From: Nocardia asteroides
Lineage (GTDB): Bacteria > Actinomycetota > Actinomycetes > Mycobacteriales > Mycobacteriaceae
NCBI RefSeq assembly: GCF_900637185.1
Contig: NZ_LR134352.1
Location: forward strand, 3,896,001-3,960,000
Length of the DNA: 64,000 nt
Direction: 5' to 3'
The position numbers were made by a program, and so were the translations under genes. Under the pieces are notes generated by a model, which worked only from the letters and a program-made list of their open reading frames with translations, made no database searches and was not told the DNA's origin. Below, one piece after another: positions 9,156-17,829 of this stretch. Every line of letters starts with the position of its first letter. The stretch's first letter is position 1.

Positions 9156-10131
9156 CACCACCGTGGCCACCGGACTCGGGATCTCGGGCGGGCACTCCTG
9201 GCTCGAACTCGACGCCGCGGAACTGGACCGGCAGATGGCCGTCGTCGCGGGCACCGGCGCCACCTGGGTGCGCATCGACCTGGACTGGTCGGTGATCGAA
9301 GCCGACCGCGGGCGCCAGGACTGGTCGGCCACCGACCGCGCCGTCGGGGCGGCTCGCGCGCACGGGCTGTCGGTCCTGGCGATCCTCACCTACGCGCCCG
9401 CCTGGGCGGGCCTGCACGAAGGGGTCGCGGGCAGCAAGGCGGTGCCGCAGCCGGTGCTGTTCGGCCGCTTCGTCGGTGACGCGGTCGACCGCTACCGCGA
9501 TCAGATCGCACACTGGGAGATCTGGAACGAACCCAACGTCACCGCGTTCTTCACCCCGAATCCGGATGTCGGCATGTACGCGCACCTGCTGCGGCAGGCG
9601 GCGACCGCCGTGCGCACCCGGCAGCCGCACGGTCAGGTCCTGGTCGGCGGGCTGGCCCCGGCGACCGACGAGGGACCCGACATCGCGCCCACCACCTTCG
9701 TCGAAGCGCTCTACGAACTCGGCGCCGAGACCGACTTCGACGGCATCGCCGTGCATCCGTACTCCTACCCGGAGATGCCCGCGTCGCCCGCCTGGTACAA
9801 CGCCTTCGGCAATCTGCTGCGGATCCGGCGGATCATGGACGCGCACAACGACACCGCGGCGCGGCTGTGGCCCACCGAGTTCGGCGCCCCGACCGGGACC
9901 GGCGCGCGGTCGGTGAGCGAGCAGGCTCAGGCCGCGATCCTCGACGAAGGCCTCGGCCTGGTCGGCACCATCCACGACGTCGGCCCGATCTTCGTGTACT
10001 CGCTCGTCGACGCCGGGGCGGACCCGAACGATCTCGAGCAGAATTTCGGACTGCTGCGCCGCGACTACAGCGAGAAGCCGGCCATGGCCGTGGTCCGCGC
10101 GTACGGGGAGCGGCTGCGTGCCGGCCGCTGA
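9061..10131 (+). CDS. Secreted glycoside hydrolase lipoprotein (clan A, GH39/GH5-like)
   Basis: 356 residues. A signal sequence (residues 1-22) ends in a near-lipobox ALGC with Cys23, so the protein is probably lipid-anchored outside the membrane; the -3 Ala is not ideal. The TIM-barrel landmarks are HWEIWNEPNV with Glu157 as likely acid/base and RLWPTEFGAP with Glu273 as likely nucleophile, as in clan GH-A enzymes such as the exopolysaccharide hydrolase PslG. It begins inside the flippase gene (95-bp overlap) and overlaps the next glycosyltransferase by 14 bp. It probably trims or releases the polymer made by this operon; the bond cleaved is unknown. Confidence 0.75.
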   Translation: MTLWRIARTTLIAALVTLTALGCATAPAQTTDTTVATGLGISGGHSWLELDAAELDRQMAVVAGTGATWVRIDLDWSVIEADRGRQDWSATDRAVGAARAHGLSVLAILTYAPAWAGLHEGVAGSKAVPQPVLFGRFVGDAVDRYRDQIAHWEIWNEPNVTAFFTPNPDVGMYAHLLRQAATAVRTRQPHGQVLVGGLAPATDEGPDIAPTTFVEALYELGAETDFDGIAVHPYSYPEMPASPAWYNAFGNLLRIRRIMDAHNDTAARLWPTEFGAPTGTGARSVSEQAQAAILDEGLGLVGTIHDVGPIFVYSLVDAGADPNDLEQNFGLLRRDYSEKPAMAVVRAYGERLRAGR

Positions 10132-11233
10132 CCCGGTGCGGGAGGTCCTGTTCGTCGCGCACTCGAGCCAGGCGTCGGGGGCGGAGAAGATCATGCTCGC
10201 CCTCGCCGAACTGGCCGTCGCGCGGGGGTACCGGGTCCGCGTGGCCTGTCCCGCAGGGCCGCTGAGCGCTCGGCTGCCGGATACTGTTGCGCACCAGCCT
10301 CTTCCGGAGCTCGGCCTGACCGGTCAGCAGGGCGTGGAGCGTCTGCGCGCCGCGGTGATCATGGTGTGGCGTTGGCTGCGCGCTGCCCTCATTCTGCGGC
10401 GCCTGGCCCGTCCCGCGAGCGTGACGACGGTGGTCAACTCGACGATGGCGTTGCCCGCCGTGGCGCTGACGCTGCCGCGCAGGCGGACCGCGGTGTGGCT
10501 GGTGCACGACGTGCTCGCCGGTCGCCGCCAGTTCGTGGTGGCTCGTCTCGGCCGTCTCGCCGTCGGCCGGGCGGTGGCCGTCTCCGAGCGTGCGGCGGTA
10601 CCGGTGCGGCAGTGCGGTTTCGACGTGCGGGTCGCCCGGCAGGGCGTGGCGTGGCCGGTCGAGCCGGCGCCGGTCGTCGACCGCGCGCCGCTGGTGGCCG
10701 GGATTCTCGGCGTCGTCACCGCGTGGAAGGGTCACCACGTGCTGCTGGCCGCCGCGGCCGGGGTGCCCGACCTCCGGATCGAGATCGCCGGATCGGCCCA
10801 CCCGGGCGACGAACCATACCTGGCCGAACTCCGCGCCCGCGCAGAGCGTTCCGACCTGGCCGGCCGGGTCCGCTTCCTGGGCGCCGTCGACGCGCTCGAC
10901 ACCCTGCGCGGCTGGGACATCCTGGTCTCGGCCAGCGTCCTGCCCGAAGCGGGCCCACTGGTCGTGCTGGAGGCGATGAGCGTCGGCGTCCCCGTCGTCG
11001 CCACCGACCACGGCGGCAACGCCACCCCCGACACGGCCGTCTGCGTGCCACCCGACGATCCGGACGCACTACGCGCGGCGCTCGAAACCCTGGCCCGCGA
11101 CCCCGATCTGCGCGCCGACCTCCGCGCCCGGGGACGCGCGCACATCGCGGCCGAGCACGACCTGTCCGTGACCCTGCCCCGGATGCTGGACGCGCTGCTC
11201 GCGCGGGATCAGAACGAGACGGTCGGCCCGTAG
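10118..11233 (+). CDS. Glycosyltransferase family 4
   Basis: 371 residues, GT-B fold. It opens with EVLFVAHSSQASGAEKIML (glycine-rich acceptor loop with GAE). It continues with GILGVVTAWKGHHVLLAA at the start of the donor domain and ends with SVLPEAGPLVVLEAMSVG, where the two Glu residues form the E-x7-E nucleotide-sugar site. The GTG start overlaps the hydrolase gene by 14 bp. It is the last gene of the plus-strand operon, and its 3' end overlaps the convergent porin gene by 25 bp. Sugar specificity is not readable. Confidence 0.86.
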   Translation: MPAADPVREVLFVAHSSQASGAEKIMLALAELAVARGYRVRVACPAGPLSARLPDTVAHQPLPELGLTGQQGVERLRAAVIMVWRWLRAALILRRLARPASVTTVVNSTMALPAVALTLPRRRTAVWLVHDVLAGRRQFVVARLGRLAVGRAVAVSERAAVPVRQCGFDVRVARQGVAWPVEPAPVVDRAPLVAGILGVVTAWKGHHVLLAAAAGVPDLRIEIAGSAHPGDEPYLAELRARAERSDLAGRVRFLGAVDALDTLRGWDILVSASVLPEAGPLVVLEAMSVGVPVVATDHGGNATPDTAVCVPPDDPDALRAALETLARDPDLRADLRARGRAHIAAEHDLSVTLPRMLDALLARDQNETVGP

Positions 11234-11829
11234 GTGACGACCGTGTCGCCCGTGGCCGACACGATCCGCACGAACGGGCGGAGGTTGGCCGGGCCGAGCA
11301 CGCCGGTGACCGTGCCGTGGAAACCCGCCAGCCGCAGTACACCGTCGGTGCCCGTGACCTCACCGGCGGCGACCTCGACCTCCCGGATCCCGGGGCCGAA
11401 CCCGACGCCCAGCTCCACACCGGCGCGGGGGAGCAGGCCGTCGATCTTCACTGTCGGGCCGCCCGTACCGACCTCGATGCCGAGTCCCGGAGTCGACCAT
11501 TCGAATTTGAGCCGCCCGTCGAGCGTCGCCGGGTAGCCGATCTGATAGCCGACGGTGAGTCTGCCTGCCCAGCTCGCGGCGTCGGGGCCGGTCACCCGGT
11601 AGGACGCGGTGCCGCTGTGGAACCACTCGCGCGTCAGTGGATTGCCGTCCAGCGGGGCCACGACGTCGATCCGGGTGTCGGACTGCACCGCCTCGACGAG
11701 GCGATCCCTGCCGTCGACAACGGCGGCGCTGCTGTCGACCCCGGCGCCGGCCGCGCCGGAACCGAGGGTGAGACCGAGAGCGGCGGCCGAAGCCACCGCG
11801 AGCAGACGCAGTGCGCGCGGACGGAACAC
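11209..11829 (-). CDS. MspA-family mycomembrane porin
   Basis: About 206 residues with a signal peptide ending near AGAAGAG. The mature part carries MspA-family landmarks in order: VDGRDRLVEAVQSDTRIDVV, LTREWFHSGTASYRVTGP, LTVGYQIGYP, GPGIREVEVAAGEV and HGTVTGVLGPANLRPFVRI. Family members form octameric goblet channels in the mycolic-acid outer membrane of Mycobacterium and Nocardia, letting small hydrophilic solutes through. GTG at 11829 is chosen because AGGGGG lies just upstream and the signal peptide then begins VFRPRALRLL. The 3' end overlaps the convergent glycosyltransferase. Its place within the polysaccharide locus is notable but may be accidental. Confidence 0.92.
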   Translation of the reverse strand: MFRPRALRLLAVASAAALGLTLGSGAAGAGVDSSAAVVDGRDRLVEAVQSDTRIDVVAPLDGNPLTREWFHSGTASYRVTGPDAASWAGRLTVGYQIGYPATLDGRLKFEWSTPGLGIEVGTGGPTVKIDGLLPRAGVELGVGFGPGIREVEVAAGEVTGTDGVLRLAGFHGTVTGVLGPANLRPFVRIVSATGDTVVTYGPTVSF

Positions 11830-11988
11830 GATGAGCCCCCTGAAGACGTGGATGTCGCCCACCGATCCGGATACCGCCACGGCGACCCTGCACGTGGCGC
11901 GAGGCTGGGCGGATCGAGTATGGCACGGTGCGCGATCATCCGCCCGACGGCGAAAGATGCACTGCGCCACAGTCTTTGCGCTACCGCA
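11830..11988 (-). other. Short intergenic stretch upstream of the porin
   Basis: 159 bp between the methyltransferase stop and the porin start, read on the minus strand. It contains the porin ribosome-binding site (AGGGGG near 11833-11838) and presumably its promoter. No clear terminator hairpin or coding signal is visible. Confidence 0.35.
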
Positions 11989-13101
11989 TCACTCCGGACG
12001 GCGAACCTTCGCACGGTCGGGTGGGACCGGTCCGGCCGGGTCGTCGACATACCAGCGTCCGTCGAGTGCCGGCAGCGCCGCAGCGACCTCGCCGAGCAGG
12101 TCGGGCAGGGTCAGCAGGACGGCGTCGGGGTCGGCGTCGAGCAGCTGGGCGGGGGAGACGATGGGTACGTCGGTGCCCGGCATCCGCCTGCCCTGCTTGG
12201 CGGTCGAGGCGTCGGCGACACCGGCGAGCACACCGCGATGCGCGCCCGCCATCGCCAGCAGCGCCACCGCCCGCGAGGCGGCGCCGTAGGCGTAGACGCG
12301 CCGCCCGGTCGCGGCGCCCTGCTCGAGCCAGGTGCGCAGCGTCGAAACATGCTGATCGACAACGCGTTGCAGCGCCTCGGTTTGGTGGTCTGCCCCCGCC
12401 TCGGTCGCGAGCACCCGGTCGACGGCATGGTCGGCGGGATGGTCCCCGTGCCGGGCGGCGATCAGCACGGTACCGCCGTAGAGCTCGAATTCCCACGCGC
12501 CGACCACACTCATCCCCGCCGCGCGCAGCAGCGTTTGCAGTGTCTCGAGGGTGTAATAGGCGAAATGGCCGTGCCGCAACGCATTCCACTGCCCCTGCGC
12601 GATGATCGCGGCCAGCGAGTGGTACTGCACCAGCAGTACTCCACCGGGTGCGGTCGCGGCGGCGCGGGCCGCGAAGGCCGCGCGCTGATCGGGCTCGTGC
12701 ATGATGCCGAAACAGTCCAGCACCACCGCGGCGGGCCCGGTGGTCTCGGTGAAACCGCGCTCGGTCAGCAGCGGCAGCCAGGTGCCGCCGTGGGGGCTGC
12801 CGAACTCGGTCACCGTGGTGCCGCGCAGCAGTCCGGCCGCGGCCACCCGCGCGACCGCGTCGGCGGCCTGGTCCCGCAGTGCCCGCGGTTCGACACCGCG
12901 CGGCTCGGCGGTGACGGTGTCGTCGTCGGCGAGCTGGGCCAGCCCGCAGGCGGCGCACCGGTCCATCCGCAGCGGATGACCCGATTCGGCGGGGTCCACC
13001 GGCGATCCGGCCGGCGGGAAATGATCGGCGGCGGGCACCGAACCCAGATCGAGCACGGGAGTGAGGTCGGTGCCGGCGCAGCCGCGGCATCGGCGGGTCA
13101 T
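11989..13101 (-). CDS. Sugar C-methyltransferase-like protein (TylC3/NovU type), shorter paralogue
   Basis: About 370 residues. The N-terminus has two zinc-binding Cys pairs (CRGC near 5-8 and CAAC near 50-53). A SAM-dependent methyltransferase core and a C-terminal domain with RRVYAYGAASRAVALL follow; this is the three-part build of NDP-hexose C-methyltransferases. The SAM glycine motif here is TEFGSPHGGTW, less canonical than in the 413-residue paralogue at 16115-17356. YYTLETLQTLLRAAGM is the usual substrate-side helix. The start is 15 bp from the divergent epimerase start. Family knowledge suggests methylation of a keto-deoxysugar carbon; a missing catalytic residue cannot be excluded. 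Confidence 0.75.
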   Translation of the reverse strand: MTRRCRGCAGTDLTPVLDLGSVPAADHFPPAGSPVDPAESGHPLRMDRCAACGLAQLADDDTVTAEPRGVEPRALRDQAADAVARVAAAGLLRGTTVTEFGSPHGGTWLPLLTERGFTETTGPAAVVLDCFGIMHEPDQRAAFAARAAATAPGGVLLVQYHSLAAIIAQGQWNALRHGHFAYYTLETLQTLLRAAGMSVVGAWEFELYGGTVLIAARHGDHPADHAVDRVLATEAGADHQTEALQRVVDQHVSTLRTWLEQGAATGRRVYAYGAASRAVALLAMAGAHRGVLAGVADASTAKQGRRMPGTDVPIVSPAQLLDADPDAVLLTLPDLLGEVAAALPALDGRWYVDDPAGPVPPDRAKVRRPE

Positions 13102-13116
13102 GGCAGGATGTCCTTC

Positions 13117-13680
13117 GTGCGTATCGAGCGGACCGCATTGGCCGACGTGGTGATCTTGGTCCCCGAACCCTTCCGGGACGAGCGCGGGCTGTTCACCCGC
13201 ACCTTCGACGCCCACGAGTTCGACGCCCACCTCGGCGTCGAGGGCGCCGCCGCCGCTTTCGTGCAGGACTCGCAGTCGCGCTCGCGACGCGGAGTCATCC
13301 GGGGCATGCACGGCCGTGGCGGGCGCGGCGAGGCGAAACTGGTGCGATGCGCGCACGGCGCGATCCACGACGTCCTGGTCGACATCAGGCCAGGCTCGCC
13401 CACTTTCGGTGTCGCCCAGGCCTTCCGGCTCGACGACGAGGCCTTCCACCACCTGTACGTCCCGCCGGGATTCCTGCACGGCTTCCAGGCCCTTACCGAA
13501 CTCGCCGACGTCTGCTACCGCATCGACCGCCCGCACGATCCCGCCGAGGATCTCGCGGTCGCCTATGACGATCCCGAGCTCGCCATCGCGTGGCCGCTGC
13601 CCCCGGGCCCGGTCTCCGCGCGCGACGCGCGCGCGGGTAGCTGGGCGCGGCTGCGCGCTACGCTGACGACGTCGCACTGA
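13117..13680 (+). CDS. dTDP-4-dehydrorhamnose 3,5-epimerase-like (RmlC family) sugar epimerase
   Basis: About 187 residues of a double-stranded beta-helix (cupin). Motifs in order are PEPFRDERGLFTRTFD, GVIRGMHGRGG (catalytic His, RGLH in RmlC), AIHDVLVDIRPGSPTFG and YVPPGFLHGFQAL. This set marks RmlC-like NDP-4-keto-6-deoxysugar epimerases. GTG at 13117 has AGGA eight bases upstream; an in-frame ATG at 13108 would give three extra residues. It is divergent from the C-methyltransferase, only 15 bp away, and convergent with the epimerase/dehydratase (23-bp overlap). The two C-methyltransferases nearby suggest it may supply a 3- or 5-epimerised deoxysugar rather than ordinary rhamnose. Confidence 0.85.
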   Translation: MRIERTALADVVILVPEPFRDERGLFTRTFDAHEFDAHLGVEGAAAAFVQDSQSRSRRGVIRGMHGRGGRGEAKLVRCAHGAIHDVLVDIRPGSPTFGVAQAFRLDDEAFHHLYVPPGFLHGFQALTELADVCYRIDRPHDPAEDLAVAYDDPELAIAWPLPPGPVSARDARAGSWARLRATLTTSH

Positions 13681-14692
13681 CCCGGCGCAACCGGGCGTCG
13701 AGCACCCCCGCCTCGCACAACCCCTGCAGGTGGGGGAGCCGGGTGAACCGGCGGAAGAAGGACTCCTCGGTCAGCCCCCGCGCCGTGTACTCGGTGTACA
13801 GCTCCACCGCGCCCGCCGGGACCGTCCACTGCGCCTCGAAGCCGAGAACCGCACGCGCGGAGGAGAAGTCGACCCGATAGGACCGAGGGTCGGCGCCGTG
13901 CTCGCCGGTGATCAGCAGTCGCGAACCCGGCACGGTGTCGACCACGGCCGCGGCGATCTCGGCCACGGTCAGATTGTTGGCCTCGGTGCCGATATTGAAC
14001 GCGCGGGCCGAGATGTCGGCGGCGGGCACGGTCAGGCACCGTTCGAACGCGGCCGCGATATCGAGCGCGTGCACCAGCGGACGCCACGGTGTGCCGTCGG
14101 AGAGCACCTTCACCTCGCCGGTCAGCACCGCGTAGCCGACCAGATTGTTGAGCACGATGTCGGCGCGCAGGCGCGGCGAGAAGCCGAACGCCGTGGCATT
14201 GCGCAGGAACACGGGGGTGAAGTCGGCGTCGGCGAGCGCGGCCACGTCGTCCTCGACGCGCACCTTGCTCTGCGCGTACGGGGTGATCGGGCGCAGCGGC
14301 GCGTCCTCACCGACCAGCTCGGCACCGGCGGCCCCGTACACCGAACACGTGGAGGCGTACAGGAACCGGCGCACCCCCGCGTCCTTGGCCACGCGGGCCA
14401 GACGAACCGAGGCGTGGTGGTTGATGTCGTAGGTGATCTCCGGCGCCAGCGCGCCCAGCGGATCGTTCGACAGCGCCGCCAGATGGATCACCGCGTCGAA
14501 CCCGCGCAACTGGTCCACGGTGACCTCGCGCAGATCCACCGCGAGACCCTCGGGGTCACCGGCGAACTCACCCAGCAGGCAGTCGGCGAAGTAGCCGATG
14601 TCCAGGCCGGTGACGGTGTGGCCCGCCGCCCGCAGCACCGGCACCATCACGGTGCCGAGATAGCCCTGGTGCCCGGTGACCAGTACCCGCAT
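13658..14692 (-). CDS. NAD-dependent nucleotide-sugar epimerase/dehydratase
   Basis: About 344 residues, extended SDR fold. RVLVTGHQGYLG near residue 2 is the NAD-binding glycine motif, and HLAALSNDPLG, STCSVYG and YAQSK (catalytic Tyr-x3-Lys) follow. ATG at 14692 lies two bases after the LmbE-like gene's stop; six more residues are possible from 14710. It is the last gene of the minus-strand set of C-methyltransferase, cytidylyltransferase, deacetylase and this one. It probably epimerises, reduces or dehydrates a nucleotide sugar, perhaps CDP-linked given its neighbour. The substrate is not readable. Confidence 0.88.
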   Translation of the reverse strand: MRVLVTGHQGYLGTVMVPVLRAAGHTVTGLDIGYFADCLLGEFAGDPEGLAVDLREVTVDQLRGFDAVIHLAALSNDPLGALAPEITYDINHHASVRLARVAKDAGVRRFLYASTCSVYGAAGAELVGEDAPLRPITPYAQSKVRVEDDVAALADADFTPVFLRNATAFGFSPRLRADIVLNNLVGYAVLTGEVKVLSDGTPWRPLVHALDIAAAFERCLTVPAADISARAFNIGTEANNLTVAEIAAAVVDTVPGSRLLITGEHGADPRSYRVDFSSARAVLGFEAQWTVPAGAVELYTEYTARGLTEESFFRRFTRLPHLQGLCEAGVLDARLRRVSATSSA

Positions 14693-14694
14693 GT

Positions 14695-15345
14695 TCACGT
14701 CCGTTCCCATCTCATGATCGCTTTGTCCAGGACGAAGGCCTCCGCGTACGGCGCGTGACACTGCACGCCCCGCATCCGGGCCAGGCCGAGGAAGGCCTGC
14801 TCGTCGAACCAGTCCCGGCCCGTCTGCGACGGATAGTGCTCGCGCAGCAGCCGCGACTTCTCCTGCGCCAGTTCCCGGCTCATCGGGTGGTACAGGGTGG
14901 GGGTGGGAGTGTCGGTCTCCCACTTGAGGATCTCGTAGCCCAGGGTCAGATGGTCGCGGAACTCCGTCGGCACCAACTCGGCCAGCAGCCGATGGTCCTG
15001 GTGGGCGTCCCCACGATGCGGGGCGAACACCACCTCGGGTTCGCCGCCGCGGCGGAACGCGACCAGCGCGTCCTTGATCCGGTCCCAGTGCGCGGGCGCG
15101 CGACCGTCGGGAATGTCGAGGATGTCGAGCTCGGGTGCGGCACCGGAACAGAACGCGGTGAGCGCCGCGCGTTCCTCGGCCGCGCGCGCGGTGCCGCCAC
15201 CGGTGAGCACCAGCGCCCGCACTTCGACATCGGGCACGGCCCGGGTGAGCGCGAGCAGCGTCGCGCCCATCCCGATCGCGATGTCGTCGCAGTGCGCGCC
15301 CAGCACCGCGACCCGGCGCGGCGGCGTGCGGAAAAGCCCGATCAC
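14695..15345 (-). CDS. LmbE/PIG-L family zinc deacetylase
   Basis: About 216 residues. LGAHCDDIAIGMGATLLAL near residue 13 carries the His-x-Asp-Asp zinc motif, and FAPHRGDAHQDHRLLAEL near 115 supplies the second metal site (AHQDH). Family members remove acetyl groups from GlcNAc-type amides (MshB, PIG-L). GTG at 15345 overlaps the cytidylyltransferase stop (GTGA). Within a sugar-nucleotide operon it may expose an amine on a sugar for later acylation, which fits the acetyltransferase and aminotransferase at the left of the window. Some homologues sit in sugar operons without a proven substrate. Confidence 0.82.
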   Translation of the reverse strand: MIGLFRTPPRRVAVLGAHCDDIAIGMGATLLALTRAVPDVEVRALVLTGGGTARAAEERAALTAFCSGAAPELDILDIPDGRAPAHWDRIKDALVAFRRGGEPEVVFAPHRGDAHQDHRLLAELVPTEFRDHLTLGYEILKWETDTPTPTLYHPMSRELAQEKSRLLREHYPSQTGRDWFDEQAFLGLARMRGVQCHAPYAEAFVLDKAIMRWERT

Positions 15346-16118
15346 GCCCGGTCCCACACCATCCACGGCCGCGTGCCGTTGCGGTAGGCGTCGTCGAGTT
15401 CGGCGCGTTCCTTGAAGGTGTCGGCCGGCTTCCAGAACCCCAGATGCCGGTAGCCGAACAATCGGCCCTGCCCGGCCAGGGTGCCGCAGGCATCGGCGAC
15501 GAGGTCGCCGCCGGGTGGCAGCAGGTCGAAGATCTCCTGGCTCAGCACGAAGTAGCCGCCGTTCTCCCACAGCGGCATCCGCGCCACCGGCATGATGTCC
15601 TTCACCTCACCGGCCGGGGTGATGTCGACACAGTGGAACGAGGACTGCGGCGGCACCACCATCATCGACGCGGCCGCGCCGGACTCGTGGAACGCCTCGA
15701 TCATCGTGTCCAGCGGCGCGTCGGTGAGCACGTCGGCGTAGTTGGCCAGGAAGTACTCGTCATCGCCGAGGTGCTCGCGCACCCGGCGCAGGCGCTCGCC
15801 GATCGCCGACTCCACCCCGGTGTCGACGAAGGTGATCGACCAGTCGGCGATGTCGCTGCCGAGCAGCTCGAGCTGCCCGTGGCGGATCACGAAGTCGTTG
15901 GAGGCCGTCTCCTGATAGGTCAGGAAGAAGTTCTTGATGTGCTCGGCGCCGTAGCCCAGGCACAGCACGAACTCCTTGTGGCCGTAGTGCGCGTAGTAGC
16001 GCATCACATGCCACAGCAGCGGGCGCGGCCCGACCAGCTGCATCGGCTTGGGTACGACGTCGTCGGACCCGCCGCGCATGCGCATCCCGTACCCGCCGCA
16101 GAACAGCACGACCTTCAT
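15342..16118 (-). CDS. Glucose-1-phosphate cytidylyltransferase-like nucleotidyltransferase
   Basis: About 258 residues. KVVLFCGGYGMRMRGG is the nucleotide-binding G-G-x-G-x-R signature, followed by VPKPMQLVGPRPLLWHVM. LGYGAEHIKNFF and TGVESAIGERLRRVREHL match the RfbF group, which makes CDP-glucose from glucose-1-phosphate and CTP. The ATG overlaps the upstream methyltransferase stop (ATGA), and its own stop overlaps the deacetylase start. CDP-glucose is the entry to CDP-3,6-dideoxyhexoses and branched sugars, which suits the adjacent epimerase and C-methyltransferase; the exact sugar phosphate is an inference. Confidence 0.85.
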   Translation of the reverse strand: MKVVLFCGGYGMRMRGGSDDVVPKPMQLVGPRPLLWHVMRYYAHYGHKEFVLCLGYGAEHIKNFFLTYQETASNDFVIRHGQLELLGSDIADWSITFVDTGVESAIGERLRRVREHLGDDEYFLANYADVLTDAPLDTMIEAFHESGAAASMMVVPPQSSFHCVDITPAGEVKDIMPVARMPLWENGGYFVLSQEIFDLLPPGGDLVADACGTLAGQGRLFGYRHLGFWKPADTFKERAELDDAYRNGTRPWMVWDRA

Positions 16119-17356
16119 CGGTTCACCTTCGTTTCCGTGACCGCGCGATGCAGCACCGGCAGCGGATAGACCAGTTCGCCGCCCCAGTCGCCGACATGAC
16201 GCAGCTGGGCGGTGATCTCGGTTTCGAGATTCCAGGGCAGGACCAGCACCACGTCGGGCCGGTCGGCGTCGAGCCGCTCCGGCGGGTGGATCGGGATGCG
16301 GGTGCCCGGGGTGTAGCGGCCGTGCTTGTACGGATTGCGGTCCACGGTGTACTCGAGCAGATCGGGCCGGATCCCGCAGTAGTTGAGCAGGGTGTTGCCC
16401 TTGCCCGGCGCACCGTAGCCGACCACTCGCTTGCCTTCGGCCCGGCAGTCGAGCAGGAAGCGCAGCAGTTCCTGCCGCACGGTCACCGCCCGGTCGCCCA
16501 GCGCCGAATAGCCGGCCGGGTCGTGCAGTCCCGCGGCGCGTTCGCGGTCGAGCACCGCCGCCACCCGCGCGGTCGGCGTCGCGACCGGATCGGGGCGGGC
16601 CCACAGCCGGATCGAGCCGCCGTGGGTGTCGAGCAGTTCCACGTCGACGACGGTCAGCCCGGCCACCGCCAGCGCGCGCTGCGCCGAATACACGGTGTAG
16701 TACTGGAAATGTTCGTGGTAGATCGTGTCGAACTGCCCCAGCTCCACCAGGTTCAGCGCGTGGTGCACCTCGATCGAGAGCCAGCCGTCATCGGCCAGCA
16801 GTGCCCGCAGCGCGCGGGTGAAGCCCCGCAGATCCGGCACGTGCGCGTAGACGTTGTTGGCCACCACGAGATCGGCGGGCCCGTGCGCGGCGCGCACCCG
16901 GGCCGCGGTGTCCTCGTCCAGGAAGGCGGTCTCGGTGGCGACGCCGATCGCGCGGGCGGCGGCGCCGACGTTCACCGAGGGTTCGATCCCCAGGCAGGGG
17001 ATGCCCCGGGCCACCGCGTGCTGGAGCAGGTAGCCGTCGTTGCTGGCCACCTCCACGACGAAGGATTCGGCGGTGAGCCCCAGCCGCTGCACCGCCGCGG
17101 CCACGAACTCCTCCGCGTGGCGCACCCACCCGCTCGAATACGAGGAGAAGTAGGCGTATTCGGTGAACGTGTCCTCCGGCGTGATCAGCGCGGGCAGCTG
17201 CAGCAGCAGACAGTCCTCGCACAGACGCAGATGCAGGGGATAGGTGGGTTCGGGCCGATCGAGCTGGTCCGCGGTGAGGAAACTCTCGCAGGGCGGCGTC
17301 GCACCCAGATCCACCACACTGGTCAGCCGGCCGGAATCACAGAGCCGACACTGCAC
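16115..17356 (-). CDS. NDP-sugar C-methyltransferase, full-length paralogue
   Basis: 413 residues, the normal length for the TylC3/EvaC family. Cys pairs at 3-6 (CRLC) and near 47-50 (CEDC) form the zinc subdomain. FVVEVASNDGYLLQHA near 98-113 is the SAM motif. DTIYHEHFQYYTV near 208-220 holds the His-rich active-site loop (YHEH), and KRVVGYGAPGKGNTLLNY starts the C-terminal domain. These enzymes add a methyl branch to carbon 3 or 5 of 4-keto-deoxysugars. GTG at 17356 is the first codon before MQCRLC. It leads a four-gene coupled operon, divergent from the initiating phosphotransferase gene. Confidence 0.9.
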   Translation of the reverse strand: MQCRLCDSGRLTSVVDLGATPPCESFLTADQLDRPEPTYPLHLRLCEDCLLLQLPALITPEDTFTEYAYFSSYSSGWVRHAEEFVAAAVQRLGLTAESFVVEVASNDGYLLQHAVARGIPCLGIEPSVNVGAAARAIGVATETAFLDEDTAARVRAAHGPADLVVANNVYAHVPDLRGFTRALRALLADDGWLSIEVHHALNLVELGQFDTIYHEHFQYYTVYSAQRALAVAGLTVVDVELLDTHGGSIRLWARPDPVATPTARVAAVLDRERAAGLHDPAGYSALGDRAVTVRQELLRFLLDCRAEGKRVVGYGAPGKGNTLLNYCGIRPDLLEYTVDRNPYKHGRYTPGTRIPIHPPERLDADRPDVVLVLPWNLETEITAQLRHVGDWGGELVYPLPVLHRAVTETKVNR

Positions 17357-17829
17357 GCACGCCTACCTTCTTGCACCGATGATCATCCCGGCCGCTGCCG
17401 GGTACGCCGGAGAGTCGGCGAGACCGGCACAGACGTTACAGCCTCCGGCGACAATGGTCGCGGCGAAATCCCTGGTGGCCGTACCAATTCATGGTATGTT
17501 TCGGGGCTCTTTCGGGTGAGAGCCGACAGCTATCGCGCTCCGAGTGGTCGCCGCCACCCTCGCCGCTATGAATTCCGGCACAGTTCGATGCCGTTGTCCT
17601 GCAGTCATATCCAGATGCGATCACCGGCCGTCCCGCCGCGGGGAGGATCGCGGGCCGCGCCGCTACGATGCGAAATGCGCGGCGGCGCAGCTGCTCAGGG
17701 CCACGATCGGGCGACTGTGTAACGCTCGGTGGGCCTGCACCGACTCGACGGACGCGGGACCCGACACGCTCGGTATCCGCCGGCGAAACGGGTGGCGATT
17801 CGTCGCCCCCTGGGGGAGAGGTTGGGTAC
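17357..17829. promoter_or_regulatory. 473-bp divergent regulatory region before the WbaP-like gene
   Basis: No convincing protein is encoded here. The region holds the promoters for the C-methyltransferase operon (minus) and the phosphotransferase (plus). TACCAATTCATGGTA at 17482-17496 is an inverted repeat (TACCA, 5-base spacer, TGGTA) in an AT-richer patch and could be an operator. GGCTCT...AGAGCC at 17505-17524 forms a small hairpin. GGGGGAGAGG just before 17830 is the ribosome-binding site. The length suggests a long leader, but no known riboswitch pattern was recognised. Confidence 0.5.

Noticed and set aside
10366..13116. Open frame leading into the RmlC-like gene
   Set aside because: It runs through a glycosyltransferase in the wrong frame and then antisense to the porin and methyltransferase; only the part from 13117 (or 13108) is real.
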